Below the pieces are notes generated by a model. That model did no database searches. It was given only the letters and a program-made list of their open reading frames with translations, and had not been told where the DNA came from. Both the position numbers and the translations under genes were made by a program. From the NCBI GenBank assembly GCA_963734575.1, contig CAVTHT010000015.1:248001-312000 (forward strand): 64,000 nucleotides of DNA, read 5' to 3'. This DNA is from CAIWHR01 sp963734575. GTDB taxonomy: Bacteria > Pseudomonadota > Gammaproteobacteria > Burkholderiales > Casimicrobiaceae. How positions within the stretch are numbered: position 1 is the first letter of the stretch; each line of letters opens with the position of its first letter. Positions 41,819 through 49,648 of this stretch are shown piece by piece.

Positions 41819-43081
41819 ATGATGAACCCCAGCCGCTGCAGGAACACCCTCCACGCGCTCGCCGCGATTCTTCTCGCTTTCCTGCTTGCCCCGACGCTTG
41901 CCGTCGGCGCGCAGCCTGCCAACCCCGTCGCCGACACCTGCCTCATGTGCCACGGCGACAAGGACGCGAAGAGCAGCGCCGGCACGCCGATCGCCGTCGA
42001 CGGCGACCGGTTCGCGCACTCCGTGCATGGCCAGGCGCAGCTCAAGTGCACGGCCTGCCACGCCGACGTGAACCCGCAGAAGCTGCCGCATGCCGAGAAG
42101 CTGAAGCCCGTCGATTGCGCGACGTGCCATGCACAGGCGGTGAAGGACTACACCAGCACGGTGCACGGCAAGGCGCGCAGCGGTGGCAACGCCGTGGCGG
42201 CGACGTGCACGGACTGCCATGGCAAGCACGACATCCTGCCGGCCAAGGACGCCGCGTCGACGATCAATCACGCCAACCTCGAGGCGACGTGCGGCAAGTG
42301 CCACGGCAACGACACGGTGGTGCAGAAGGCCCACCTGCCCGGCGGGAACATCGTCACGCAGTTCCACGACAGCATCCACGGCAAGGCGCTCAAGGGTGCG
42401 GCCCAGTCGGCCGCGCCGACCTGCACCAATTGCCACGGCACGCACAACATCCGGGCCAAGGACGACCCGGACAGCCGCACCAACCGGGCGCGCATTCCCG
42501 ACACCTGCGGCACGTGCCACGAGCCGGTCAAGGCGGCTTACCTCAAGAGCCAGCACGGCAAGGTGCGCCAGGACGGCAACATGGGTGCCCCGGGCTGCAA
42601 CGACTGCCACACCGCGCACGGCATCCAGCAGCACGAGATGCCGAAGTTCGTGACCGGCGTGGTCGAGCAATGCGGCACGTGCCACCAGGAATACCTGACG
42701 ACCTATCGCGACACGTACCACGGCCAGGTGACCGGCCTTGGCTTCGCCCGCATGGCCACGTGCGCGTCGTGCCACGGATCGCACGAGATCCTCCCGGCGT
42801 CGAACCCCGCGTCGAAGGTGTCGTCGGCGAACCGGCTCGCCACGTGCCAGACCTGTCACGAGGGCGCGTCGCTCAACTTCGCCAATTACGATCCCCATGC
42901 GAACCGCCACGATCGGGCACGCAATCCCGTCTACTACTACGCCGCGAAGTTCATGGAGTTCCTGCTGATCGGCGTCTTCGGTTTCTTCGGCGTGCACACG
43001 CTCCTCTGGTTCGGAAGGTCGGTCGTCGAGCGGCGGCAGATCGCGCGGGCTGCGCGCAACAAATACGGAAAGGGAAGGTGA
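41819..43081 (+). CDS. Membrane-anchored multiheme (11-heme) cytochrome c
   Basis: About 420 residues with a signal peptide ending GAQ-PANP. Eleven CxxCH haem-binding motifs run through the protein: CLMCH, CTACH, CATCH, CTDCH, CGKCH, CTNCH, CGTCH, CNDCH, CGTCH, CASCH and CQTCH. A single C-terminal membrane helix (EFLLIGVFGFFGVHTLLWF) anchors it, with a basic cytoplasmic tail. The start codon is ATG at 41819 or 41822; no strong ribosome binding site is seen, and an upstream in-frame ATG at 41765 is possible. The stop overlaps the cytochrome b start. It would carry electrons between the membrane quinone partner and the outside. Confidence 0.9.
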   Translation: MMNPSRCRNTLHALAAILLAFLLAPTLAVGAQPANPVADTCLMCHGDKDAKSSAGTPIAVDGDRFAHSVHGQAQLKCTACHADVNPQKLPHAEKLKPVDCATCHAQAVKDYTSTVHGKARSGGNAVAATCTDCHGKHDILPAKDAASTINHANLEATCGKCHGNDTVVQKAHLPGGNIVTQFHDSIHGKALKGAAQSAAPTCTNCHGTHNIRAKDDPDSRTNRARIPDTCGTCHEPVKAAYLKSQHGKVRQDGNMGAPGCNDCHTAHGIQQHEMPKFVTGVVEQCGTCHQEYLTTYRDTYHGQVTGLGFARMATCASCHGSHEILPASNPASKVSSANRLATCQTCHEGASLNFANYDPHANRHDRARNPVYYYAAKFMEFLLIGVFGFFGVHTLLWFGRSVVERRQIARAARNKYGKGR

Positions 43082-43956
43082 TGGACACCGCAGTCGCCAC
43101 CACGCCGCCGCCCGCTGCGGCCCCGGGGTCTCACGGCGCCGTGGAGCGCTACTACCGCCGCTTCAGCGCGACCGAGCGCGTGATGCATGCTTTCCTGATG
43201 CTCTCGTTCGTCGGGTGTGCGCTGACCGGCCTGCCGCTGATCTTCGCGGGCCAGGGCTGGGCCACAACACTCGCGACCCTGCTCGGCGGCTTTCGCGGCG
43301 CTGCACTCATCCACCGCATCTGCGCGTTCGTGATGCTGGTGGTGTTCACGAGCCACGTCGTGCTCGTGTTCCAGCGCGCGATCGCGTCGCGCAACCTGAA
43401 GGGCCTGCTCTGGGGGCCCGATTCCATGGTGCCGCAGCCGCAGGACGGCATCGACATCTGGAACAACCTCAAATGGTTCGTTGGCCTCGGACCCAAGCCG
43501 ACGTTCGATCGCTGGACGTACTGGGAAAAGTTCGACTACTGGGCGGTGTTCTGGGGGATGTTCATCATCGGCGGCTCGGGGCTCCTGCTCTGGTTCCCGG
43601 TGTTCTTCTCCAAGCTCCTTCCGGGATTCATGTTCAACATCGCAACCCTGGTCCACGGCGAGGAGGCGTTGCTCGCCGTCGGATTCATTTTCACATTCCA
43701 TTTCTTCAACGGCCACCTGCGGCCGGAGAAGTTTCCGATGGACACGGTGATTTTCACCGGGCGCATTCCCGAGCACGAGCTCAAGGAAGAGCGGGCGATG
43801 GAATACCGCCGCCTGCAGGCCGCCGGTGCGCTGTCGGCCAAGCTCGCACCCGAACCGACGCGCGAGTCGCTCGCCTTCGGATGGTTCGTGGGCGGCACCG
43901 CCCTGCTGCTGGGCGTCATCGCCATCGTGCTGATCATCTACAGCGTCGTATTCTGA
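43081..43956 (+). CDS. Di-haem cytochrome b (FdhI/b561 type) membrane subunit
   Basis: A 291-residue membrane protein resembling the formate-dehydrogenase gamma / Ni-Fe hydrogenase cytochrome b family. Helices include RVMHAFLMLSFVGCALTGLPLIF, IHRICAFVMLVVFTSHVVLVF, YWAVFWGMFIIGGSGLLLWF, and AVGFIFTFHFFNGHLRPEKFPMD, with His residues placed to bind haem b. A final helix ends the protein. It overlaps the upstream gene by one base. It would exchange electrons between quinone and the flanking multihaem proteins. Confidence 0.9.
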   Translation: MDTAVATTPPPAAAPGSHGAVERYYRRFSATERVMHAFLMLSFVGCALTGLPLIFAGQGWATTLATLLGGFRGAALIHRICAFVMLVVFTSHVVLVFQRAIASRNLKGLLWGPDSMVPQPQDGIDIWNNLKWFVGLGPKPTFDRWTYWEKFDYWAVFWGMFIIGGSGLLLWFPVFFSKLLPGFMFNIATLVHGEEALLAVGFIFTFHFFNGHLRPEKFPMDTVIFTGRIPEHELKEERAMEYRRLQAAGALSAKLAPEPTRESLAFGWFVGGTALLLGVIAIVLIIYSVVF

Positions 43957-44026
43957 ACGGACGCAGCGGCGTTCACCGGCTGCGCGACGGGACACCGATG
44001 TGCGCCCCAGGGGGAGAGGAACAGGC

Positions 44027-45487
44027 ATGAAGACAATCCGACTGAATCGGCGGACGATGGCCGGCGCGGCGATGACGCTCCTGGTCGGCGCCGTCGTCAT
44101 TGCAGCCGTGACCGCCGGCGGCATCGCCGGATGGGAATACAGCAACAGCAACGCGTTCTGCACCAACGTCTGCCACGCCGTGCATCCGGAAGAGCCCAAG
44201 GCGCACGCCGCGTCCTTCCATGCGCGCGTGAACTGCGTGGAGTGCCACATGGGACGCGTGCACACACTCGAGCTGATGGCGATCAAGCCGACACACATCG
44301 GCGAGCTGTGGGGCATGATCGCGGGCTACGAGCGGCCGATCAGCACGCACAGCATGCGTCCGGCGCGGACATCGTGCGAGGCGTGCCACTGGCCGGAAGC
44401 GCGCCATTCCGACACCGTGCGCGTGCGCTACCGCTACGCCGACGATCCCAAGAGCACGGAAAGCCGGACGACGCTGCAGCTGCACACCGGCACGGGCGAA
44501 GCGCGCGCGACGGGCAGCGAAAGCGGGGCGCAGGGTCCCGGGATGGGCGTGGCGAAAGGCATCCACTGGCACATCGCCCAGGACGTGCAATACGTCGCGG
44601 TCGATCCGGCCAAGCAAAAGATTCCCCTGGTCGAGATCCGTGGTGCCGACGGCAAGGTCACGGCGAGCTACTTCGACAGCACGGCGGGCGTGAGCCGCGC
44701 CGACGTCGAGAAGATGCCGCGGCGGCGCATGGACTGCATCGATTGCCACAACGCAGCGGGCCATCCCTTCCCGAATCCCGCCGACCTCGTGGACGACGCG
44801 CTGCAGGAAGAGCGCATCGATCGCAGCCTGCCATCGATCAAGGCCCGGTCGGACGCGATTATCGAGAAATCGGCCGGCATCATCGGGCCCGAGGACGAGC
44901 GCGCGGCGAAGTTCAAGCAGATCATCACCGACCTCGCGCCCAAGACGATCGACGCGAAGCGCAAGCCTGCGGAGGACAAGTTCGCCGCCGAGATGCAGCG
45001 CATCCTGTTGCTCACGTCGTTCAAGGGCGACCACGCGACCCAGCCGATCACGTGGAAGACCTTCCCGACCAACGTCGGGCACAAGGACTTCCCGGGCTGC
45101 TTCCGTTGCCACGATGGCAAGCATCAGAACGAGAAGGGCGAGGCGGTCCGGCTGCAGTGCACGCTGTGTCACGGGCTGCCGCAGGTGGTGCGCGAGGACG
45201 GTGCGCGCAGCGTCGCATCCACCGTTTCTCCGGATCTCACGCCCCCGGCGTTCCACAGCGAGCCGAACTTCATGCACGAGCACCGCACGAAGGTCGACAG
45301 CAGCTGTGCGATGTGCCACGGCCCGACGAAATGGGGTCAGGACGGCGGCAACTTCTGCGCCAATCCGGCGTGTCACGGCCGCCGTTGGCCGGAGCTCAAC
45401 CTCGACGTCGAGGCGCCGAAGGCACCCGCGGCAACCACCGCGAGCGCCGCCGGCGGCAAGCCGGAGAAGGCCAAGGGCGCGAAGTAG
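44027..45487 (+). CDS. NapC/NirT-like multiheme (8-haem) cytochrome c, with two unusual haem motifs
   Basis: A 486-residue protein with an N-terminal membrane anchor (about residues 13-34) and eight predicted haem sites. Six are normal: CVECH, CEACH, CIDCH, CFRCH, CTLCH, CAMCH. Two are wider: CTNVCH at 45-50 (CX3CH) and CANPACH (CX4CH) near the C-terminus. The first 110 residues are NapC/NirT/NrfH-like. The ending is Ala/Lys-rich. It is third in the operon, 70 bases after cytochrome b. A quinol-oxidising or electron-relay role is inferred. Confidence 0.88.
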   Translation: MKTIRLNRRTMAGAAMTLLVGAVVIAAVTAGGIAGWEYSNSNAFCTNVCHAVHPEEPKAHAASFHARVNCVECHMGRVHTLELMAIKPTHIGELWGMIAGYERPISTHSMRPARTSCEACHWPEARHSDTVRVRYRYADDPKSTESRTTLQLHTGTGEARATGSESGAQGPGMGVAKGIHWHIAQDVQYVAVDPAKQKIPLVEIRGADGKVTASYFDSTAGVSRADVEKMPRRRMDCIDCHNAAGHPFPNPADLVDDALQEERIDRSLPSIKARSDAIIEKSAGIIGPEDERAAKFKQIITDLAPKTIDAKRKPAEDKFAAEMQRILLLTSFKGDHATQPITWKTFPTNVGHKDFPGCFRCHDGKHQNEKGEAVRLQCTLCHGLPQVVREDGARSVASTVSPDLTPPAFHSEPNFMHEHRTKVDSSCAMCHGPTKWGQDGGNFCANPACHGRRWPELNLDVEAPKAPAATTASAAGGKPEKAKGAK

Positions 45488-45534
45488 CGCGCCTGCGCAG
45501 CAGTATTGCCGTCAGGCCGAAGCTCGACCCCCGG

Positions 45535-45554
45535 GAGGGAGGTGGATCTCCCTC
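45535..45554. terminator. Hairpin between convergent genes
   Basis: GAGGGAG-N6-CTCCCTC forms a 7-bp stem at the meeting point of the cytochrome operon and the convergent TPP enzyme gene. It has no T run, so its terminating strength is doubtful. Confidence 0.35.
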
Positions 45555-47277
45555 ACGCGGTGGATCCCGACTGCGCTGCGACGCCCTGCGCGCGCAATCC
45601 GTCGAGCGACGCATTGAGCGTGAGCGCCTGCGGATCGAGCAGCAGGTGCAGCAGCGCGGGAATGCCTGTCGCGACCGCGCGCTCGAATGCGGGTGCGAAT
45701 TCCGCCGTGGTGCGCACGGTCTCCGCGTGCGCACCGTACGCGCGCGCCAGGGCCGCGAAATCCGGATTGCGCAGGGCCGTGCCATGCACGCGCGCCGGAT
45801 AGGTGCGCTCCTGGTGCATGCGGATCGTGCCGTACATGCCATTGTCGACCACGATGAAGATCACCGGCAGCGCGTATTGCACTGCCGTCGCGAGCTCCTG
45901 GCCGTTCATGAGATAGCAGCCGTCACCGCTCCATGCGATCACCATGCGCTGGGGGTGGAGCGCCTTGGCCGCGATGGCTGCGGGCACGCCGTAGCCCATG
46001 GCGCCCGAGTAGGGCGCGAGCTGCGTGCGATACGTGCGGTAACGAAAGATACGGTGCAGCCAGGTCGTGTAGTTCCCCGCGCCGTTGGTGAGCACGGCGT
46101 CGTCGGGCAGCCTCTCGTCCAGCCATTGCACGATGGCCCACAGGTCGAGTGCGCCCGGCACGGGCCGTGGCGCGCGCCAGGCGCGAAACTGCGCGTTCGC
46201 TTCCGCTACGCTGTCGCGCCAGGCACCCGCATCGATCCCGGGCAACGCGTTGATGGCATCCAGAAACGCAAGCGGCTCGGCCGCGATCCCGACGGCCGGC
46301 TGGTACACCTTGCCGATCTCCTCGGCACCGGGATGCACGTGCACCAGCGTCTGCCCGGGCAATGGCGCGGGGGGCAGTGTGTAGCCCGAGGTCGTCATCT
46401 CGCCGAGGCGCTCGCCGATCACGAGCAGCACGTCCGCAGCGCGGATGCGTGCGGCAAGCCGCGGGTTGATGCCGATGCCCATGTCGCCGGCGTAGTGCGG
46501 GTGCCGGTTGTCGAAGAGGTCCTGGTGCCGGAATGCGCAGGCGACCGGGAGTGAGAATTTCTCCGCGAACGTACGCAACGCCGCGCAGGCCTCGCCGCTC
46601 CAGCGGCTCCCTCCCGCAACGATCAGAGGAGCGCGCGCGGCGCGCAGCAATGCGTGCACCTCGCCCACCTGCGCGGCGCTCGCGGCAGCAGGCACGGCCG
46701 CGACACGCGGCAGGTCCGCCACGACTGCCGTGCTCGTCAGCATGTCCTCGGGCAGCGCCAGCACCACGGGTCCCGGCCGGCCTGACATCGCGACGCGGTA
46801 CGCGCGGGCGACGTACTCCGGGATGCGCGATGCATCGTCGATCTGCGCGACCCATTTCGCGATGCTGCCGTACATGCGGCGGTAGTCCACCTCCTGGAAT
46901 GCCTCGCGGTCCTGGAAATCGCGCCCGACCTGACCGATGAAGACGATCATCGGCGTCGAATCCTGGGCCGCGGTGTGGATGCCGATGGCGGCATTCGCGG
47001 CACCGGGACCGCGCGTGACGAACGCAATGCCCGGGCGCCCTGTGAGCTTCCCGCAGGCCTCGGCCATGTACGCGACGCCGCCTTCCTGCCGGCAGACGAC
47101 GAGCTCGAGCCGGTCGCGGACGTCGTACAACGCGTCGAGCACCGCGAGGAAACTTTCGCCCGGCACGCAGAACGCGTGCGTGGCGCCCTGCGCGATCAGG
47201 TTGGCGACGAGGATCTCGCCACCCGTGCGCGGACGCGGCGTGGCGCCGGGGTTGCTCGCACTCTGCGTTGCATTCAT
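45553..47277 (-). CDS. Thiamine pyrophosphate-binding protein, acetolactate synthase-like
   Basis: A 574-residue TPP enzyme with three domains: the N-terminal PYR domain with the catalytic Glu in VCRQEGGVAYMAEA, the central domain, and the C-terminal PP domain with the metal/TPP motif GDGCYLMNGQELATAVQYALPVIFIVVDN. It belongs to the acetolactate synthase, benzoylformate decarboxylase and oxalyl-CoA decarboxylase group; no regulatory ilvN gene is nearby, so a catabolic 2-oxoacid role is more likely than branched-chain synthesis. Its start overlaps the prmB stop (ATGA). Confidence 0.88.
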   Translation of the reverse strand: MNATQSASNPGATPRPRTGGEILVANLIAQGATHAFCVPGESFLAVLDALYDVRDRLELVVCRQEGGVAYMAEACGKLTGRPGIAFVTRGPGAANAAIGIHTAAQDSTPMIVFIGQVGRDFQDREAFQEVDYRRMYGSIAKWVAQIDDASRIPEYVARAYRVAMSGRPGPVVLALPEDMLTSTAVVADLPRVAAVPAAASAAQVGEVHALLRAARAPLIVAGGSRWSGEACAALRTFAEKFSLPVACAFRHQDLFDNRHPHYAGDMGIGINPRLAARIRAADVLLVIGERLGEMTTSGYTLPPAPLPGQTLVHVHPGAEEIGKVYQPAVGIAAEPLAFLDAINALPGIDAGAWRDSVAEANAQFRAWRAPRPVPGALDLWAIVQWLDERLPDDAVLTNGAGNYTTWLHRIFRYRTYRTQLAPYSGAMGYGVPAAIAAKALHPQRMVIAWSGDGCYLMNGQELATAVQYALPVIFIVVDNGMYGTIRMHQERTYPARVHGTALRNPDFAALARAYGAHAETVRTTAEFAPAFERAVATGIPALLHLLLDPQALTLNASLDGLRAQGVAAQSGSTA

Positions 47278-48182
47278 CGCGTCACGGCCGCATCCATGAG
47301 ATCCTCGCGCTTCAGCACGAAGACGGCATCGTCGGCGCCCGCCGTTTCCAGCCACACGAAGGGCAGCGCAGGAAAGGCCGCGTCGACGGCGTCGCGGTTG
47401 TGCCCGATCTCCACCACCAGCGTGCCTTCCGGCTGCAGATGCGCGGCGGCATCGCGCAGGATGGTGCGCAGCGCATCGAGCCCGTCGTCGCCTCCCGCGA
47501 GAGCGAGCTCGGGCTCGTGCCGGAACTCCGGCGGCAGCTCGGCCATCGCGAGCGCGGTGACGTAAGGCGGATTGCTCACGATGAGGTCGTATCGCTTGCC
47601 GGCGAGGTTCGCGAAGAAATCGGAGGCGATGAGGTCGATCCTTCCACCGAGGTTGTACTCGGCGACGTTGTGCTGCGCGACGGCCAGAGCGTCGGGCGAG
47701 ATATCGACGGCGTCGATTTCCGCATCGGGGTAGGCGTGCGCCAGAAGCACTGCGAGGCAACCCGAACCCGTGCACAGGTCGAGCGCGCTCTGCACGCGCG
47801 CCGGATCGCCGACGAATGGCTCGAGGCCATCGCCCAGCAGTTCGGCGATGAACGAGCGGGGCACGATCACGCGCTCGTCGACGAAGAAGCGGTAGTCGCC
47901 GAGCCAGGCCTCGCCAGTGAGGTAGGCCGCGGGAACGCGCTGGTCCACACGGCGCTTCAGGATGTCGGCGAGGCGCTGGCGCTCCGGCGTCGTGAGTCGC
48001 GCGTCCAGGAACGGCTCGAGTCGATCGAGCGGCAGGTGCAGCGTGTGCAGGATGAGGTACGCCGCTTCGTCGAATGCATTGGTCGTGCCGTGGCCGAACG
48101 CGATCCCGGCTTCCCCGAAGCGCGAGACTCCATGACGCAGCCAGTCACGTACCGTGACGAGCTCCTGCACGAGCGTGCTCAT
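47274..48182 (-). CDS. prmB: 50S ribosomal protein L3 N(5)-glutamine methyltransferase
   Basis: A 302-residue SAM methyltransferase. SAM motif I is ALDLCTGSGCLAVLLA and the catalytic NPPY motif is in LIVSNPPYV. The N-terminal helical domain (VRDWLRHGVSRF, AFDEAAYLILHTLHLPLDRLEPF) is specific to PrmB. It methylates a glutamine of ribosomal protein L3. Its ATG overlaps the stop of the 53-residue repeat ORF, which itself overlaps dapE, so the three appear translationally linked. Confidence 0.93.
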   Translation of the reverse strand: MSTLVQELVTVRDWLRHGVSRFGEAGIAFGHGTTNAFDEAAYLILHTLHLPLDRLEPFLDARLTTPERQRLADILKRRVDQRVPAAYLTGEAWLGDYRFFVDERVIVPRSFIAELLGDGLEPFVGDPARVQSALDLCTGSGCLAVLLAHAYPDAEIDAVDISPDALAVAQHNVAEYNLGGRIDLIASDFFANLAGKRYDLIVSNPPYVTALAMAELPPEFRHEPELALAGGDDGLDALRTILRDAAAHLQPEGTLVVEIGHNRDAVDAAFPALPFVWLETAGADDAVFVLKREDLMDAAVTR

Positions 48183-48340
48183 AAGCTGCCGTCGCGCTCG
48201 GGGCCGGCGGTCGCGCTCATTGAAGTACCTTCGCGCTGCGCGCTCAAGTATTCGCGCTCGGGGCGGCCCGTCGCGCTCATTGAAGTACCTTCGCGCTGCG
48301 CGCTCAAGTATTCGCGCTCGGGGCGGCCCGTCGCGCTCAT
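48179..48340 (-). CDS. 53-residue repeat ORF coupled to dapE and prmB
   Basis: A 53-codon reading frame made of two exact 20-residue repeats (MSATGRPEREYLSAQREGTS) and a third partial copy (MSATAGPERDGSL). It starts by ATGA overlap with the dapE stop and ends by ATGA overlap with the prmB start. It is generated by a 60-base DNA repeat that is exactly 20 codons long. Each copy starts with ATGAGC, as does prmB. It may be a translated passenger of an intergenic repeat, or a coupling element. No homologous function is known to me. Confidence 0.45.
   Translation of the reverse strand: MSATGRPEREYLSAQREGTSMSATGRPEREYLSAQREGTSMSATAGPERDGSL
48211..48340. repeat. 60-base tandem direct repeat between dapE and prmB
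   Basis: The 60-base unit starting TCGCGCTCATTGAAGTACCT at 48211 is repeated without change from 48271, and a third copy begins at 48331 and breaks off after 10 bases. A degenerate partial copy lies at 48190-48210. On the minus strand each unit is 20 in-frame codons. The exact identity suggests a recent duplication. Confidence 0.92.
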
Positions 48341-49500
48341 GGCGCGCCGACCAGCAGGCGCTCGAGCACGCTGCGATAGATCTGCGCGAGCCGCGGCAGG
48401 TCGGCGATGCGCACCCGCTCGTCGATCTGGTGAATCGTCGCACCGACGGGTCCGAGCTCCACCACTTCGGGGCAGATGTCGGCGATGAAGCGGCCGTCGG
48501 AGGTGCCGCCGGTGGTCGAGAGCTCGGGCGTGATGCCGGTGATGCCGCGCACCACGTCGGTCACGATCTCCACCAGGGCTCCCCGGGCGGTGAGGAACGG
48601 CTTGCCGTGCCCTGTCCACGCCAGCGTGTAGTCGAGGCCGTGCCGGTCCAGGATCTGCCGCAGGCGCGTTTCCAGCGATGTCCGCGAGCTCGCGGTCGAA
48701 TACCGGAAATTGAACATCAGCTCGAGCGTGCCGGGAATGACGTTGGTCGCACCGGTGCCGGCATGGATGTTCGAGCACTGGAAGGTCGTGGGCGGGAGCC
48801 ATTCGTTGCCGTCGTCCCAGGCCGTGCGGGCCAGCTCCGCCAGCGCAGGCGCGACGAGATGGATCGGGTTGCGCGCGCGCTGCGGATAGGCGACGTGACC
48901 CTGCGTTCCCTTCACGGTAAGCGTGCCCGACAGTGTGCCGCGGCGGCCGTTCTTGATCATGTCGCCAAGCTGCTCGACGCACGACGGCTCGCCCACCAGG
49001 CAGTAGTCGATCGCCTCTCCACGCGCCGCGAGACGCTCGACCACCCGCGCCGTGCCGTCGACGCTCGGTCCTTCCTCATCTGAGGTGAGGAGCAGCGCGA
49101 TGGAGCCCGGCGCATGGGGATGCGCGGCGACGAACGCCCGCACGGCACACACGAATGCTGCGAGCGAGCCCTTCATGTCCGCCGCACCACGGCCGTAGAG
49201 CCAGCCGTCGCGTTCGATCGGGACGAACGGATCCGAATGCCACTGCTCGACGGGGCCGGTGGGCACGACGTCCGTGTGTCCGGCGAGGCACACCAGCGGC
49301 GCGCCTTTGCCGCGGCGCGCCCACAGGTTGGTCACGCCATTGCAGACAAGGGTTTCGCAGTGAAAGCCGAGCGTGGCGAGCTCGTCCGCGATGAGCGCCT
49401 GGCAGCCGGCGTCGTCGGGCGTGACCGATGGTCGCGCAATCAGCGCCCGCGTGAGCGCGAGAGTGGGTTCGTCGTCCTTCGGCTCGGCGCGGGCTTCCAT
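48337..49500 (-). CDS. dapE: Succinyl-diaminopimelate desuccinylase
   Basis: A 387-residue M20-family metallopeptidase. Zinc ligands are in CLAGHTDVVPTG and GRGAADMKGSLAAF, and the catalytic Glu is in LLLTSDEEGPSVDG. The dimerisation domain and the final HQIDERVRI His motif are present. It hydrolyses N-succinyl-LL-diaminopimelate in lysine and peptidoglycan synthesis. dapD and dapC of the same pathway lie 7-10 kb away in this window. It is intact. Confidence 0.95.
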   Translation of the reverse strand: MEARAEPKDDEPTLALTRALIARPSVTPDDAGCQALIADELATLGFHCETLVCNGVTNLWARRGKGAPLVCLAGHTDVVPTGPVEQWHSDPFVPIERDGWLYGRGAADMKGSLAAFVCAVRAFVAAHPHAPGSIALLLTSDEEGPSVDGTARVVERLAARGEAIDYCLVGEPSCVEQLGDMIKNGRRGTLSGTLTVKGTQGHVAYPQRARNPIHLVAPALAELARTAWDDGNEWLPPTTFQCSNIHAGTGATNVIPGTLELMFNFRYSTASSRTSLETRLRQILDRHGLDYTLAWTGHGKPFLTARGALVEIVTDVVRGITGITPELSTTGGTSDGRFIADICPEVVELGPVGATIHQIDERVRIADLPRLAQIYRSVLERLLVGAP

Positions 49501-49537
49501 GCCCGCAATGTTAGCAAACGGACCGTGGCCCGATGCA

Positions 49538-49648
49538 GGGCAGCGCCACGCGCGGTCGAATGGATCGTACCGGGCAGCGCGACGCGCGGTCGAATGGATC
49601 AGTGCGAAACGATCGAACCGGTCAGTGCGACGCGCGATCGAGCATGTC
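49538..49648. repeat. Degenerate repeats at the pilU 3' end
   Basis: Three related 29-base units (49538-49566, 49572-49600, 49620-49648) share the core (C/G)ACGCGCG(G/A)TCGA. The third is the actual end of pilU, coding the final LDRASH. A partial fourth lies between the second and third. They look like duplicated and decayed copies of the gene end, in the gap between pilU and dapE. Confidence 0.6.

Noticed and set aside
43081..43956. Cytochrome b gene as the membrane subunit of a formate dehydrogenase or hydrogenase.
   Set aside because: No catalytic or iron-sulfur subunit gene is nearby; both neighbours are multihaem cytochromes in the same operon.
48211..48340. CRISPR array, suggested by the regular repeats.
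   Set aside because: The repeats are directly adjacent with no spacers, and there are no cas genes.
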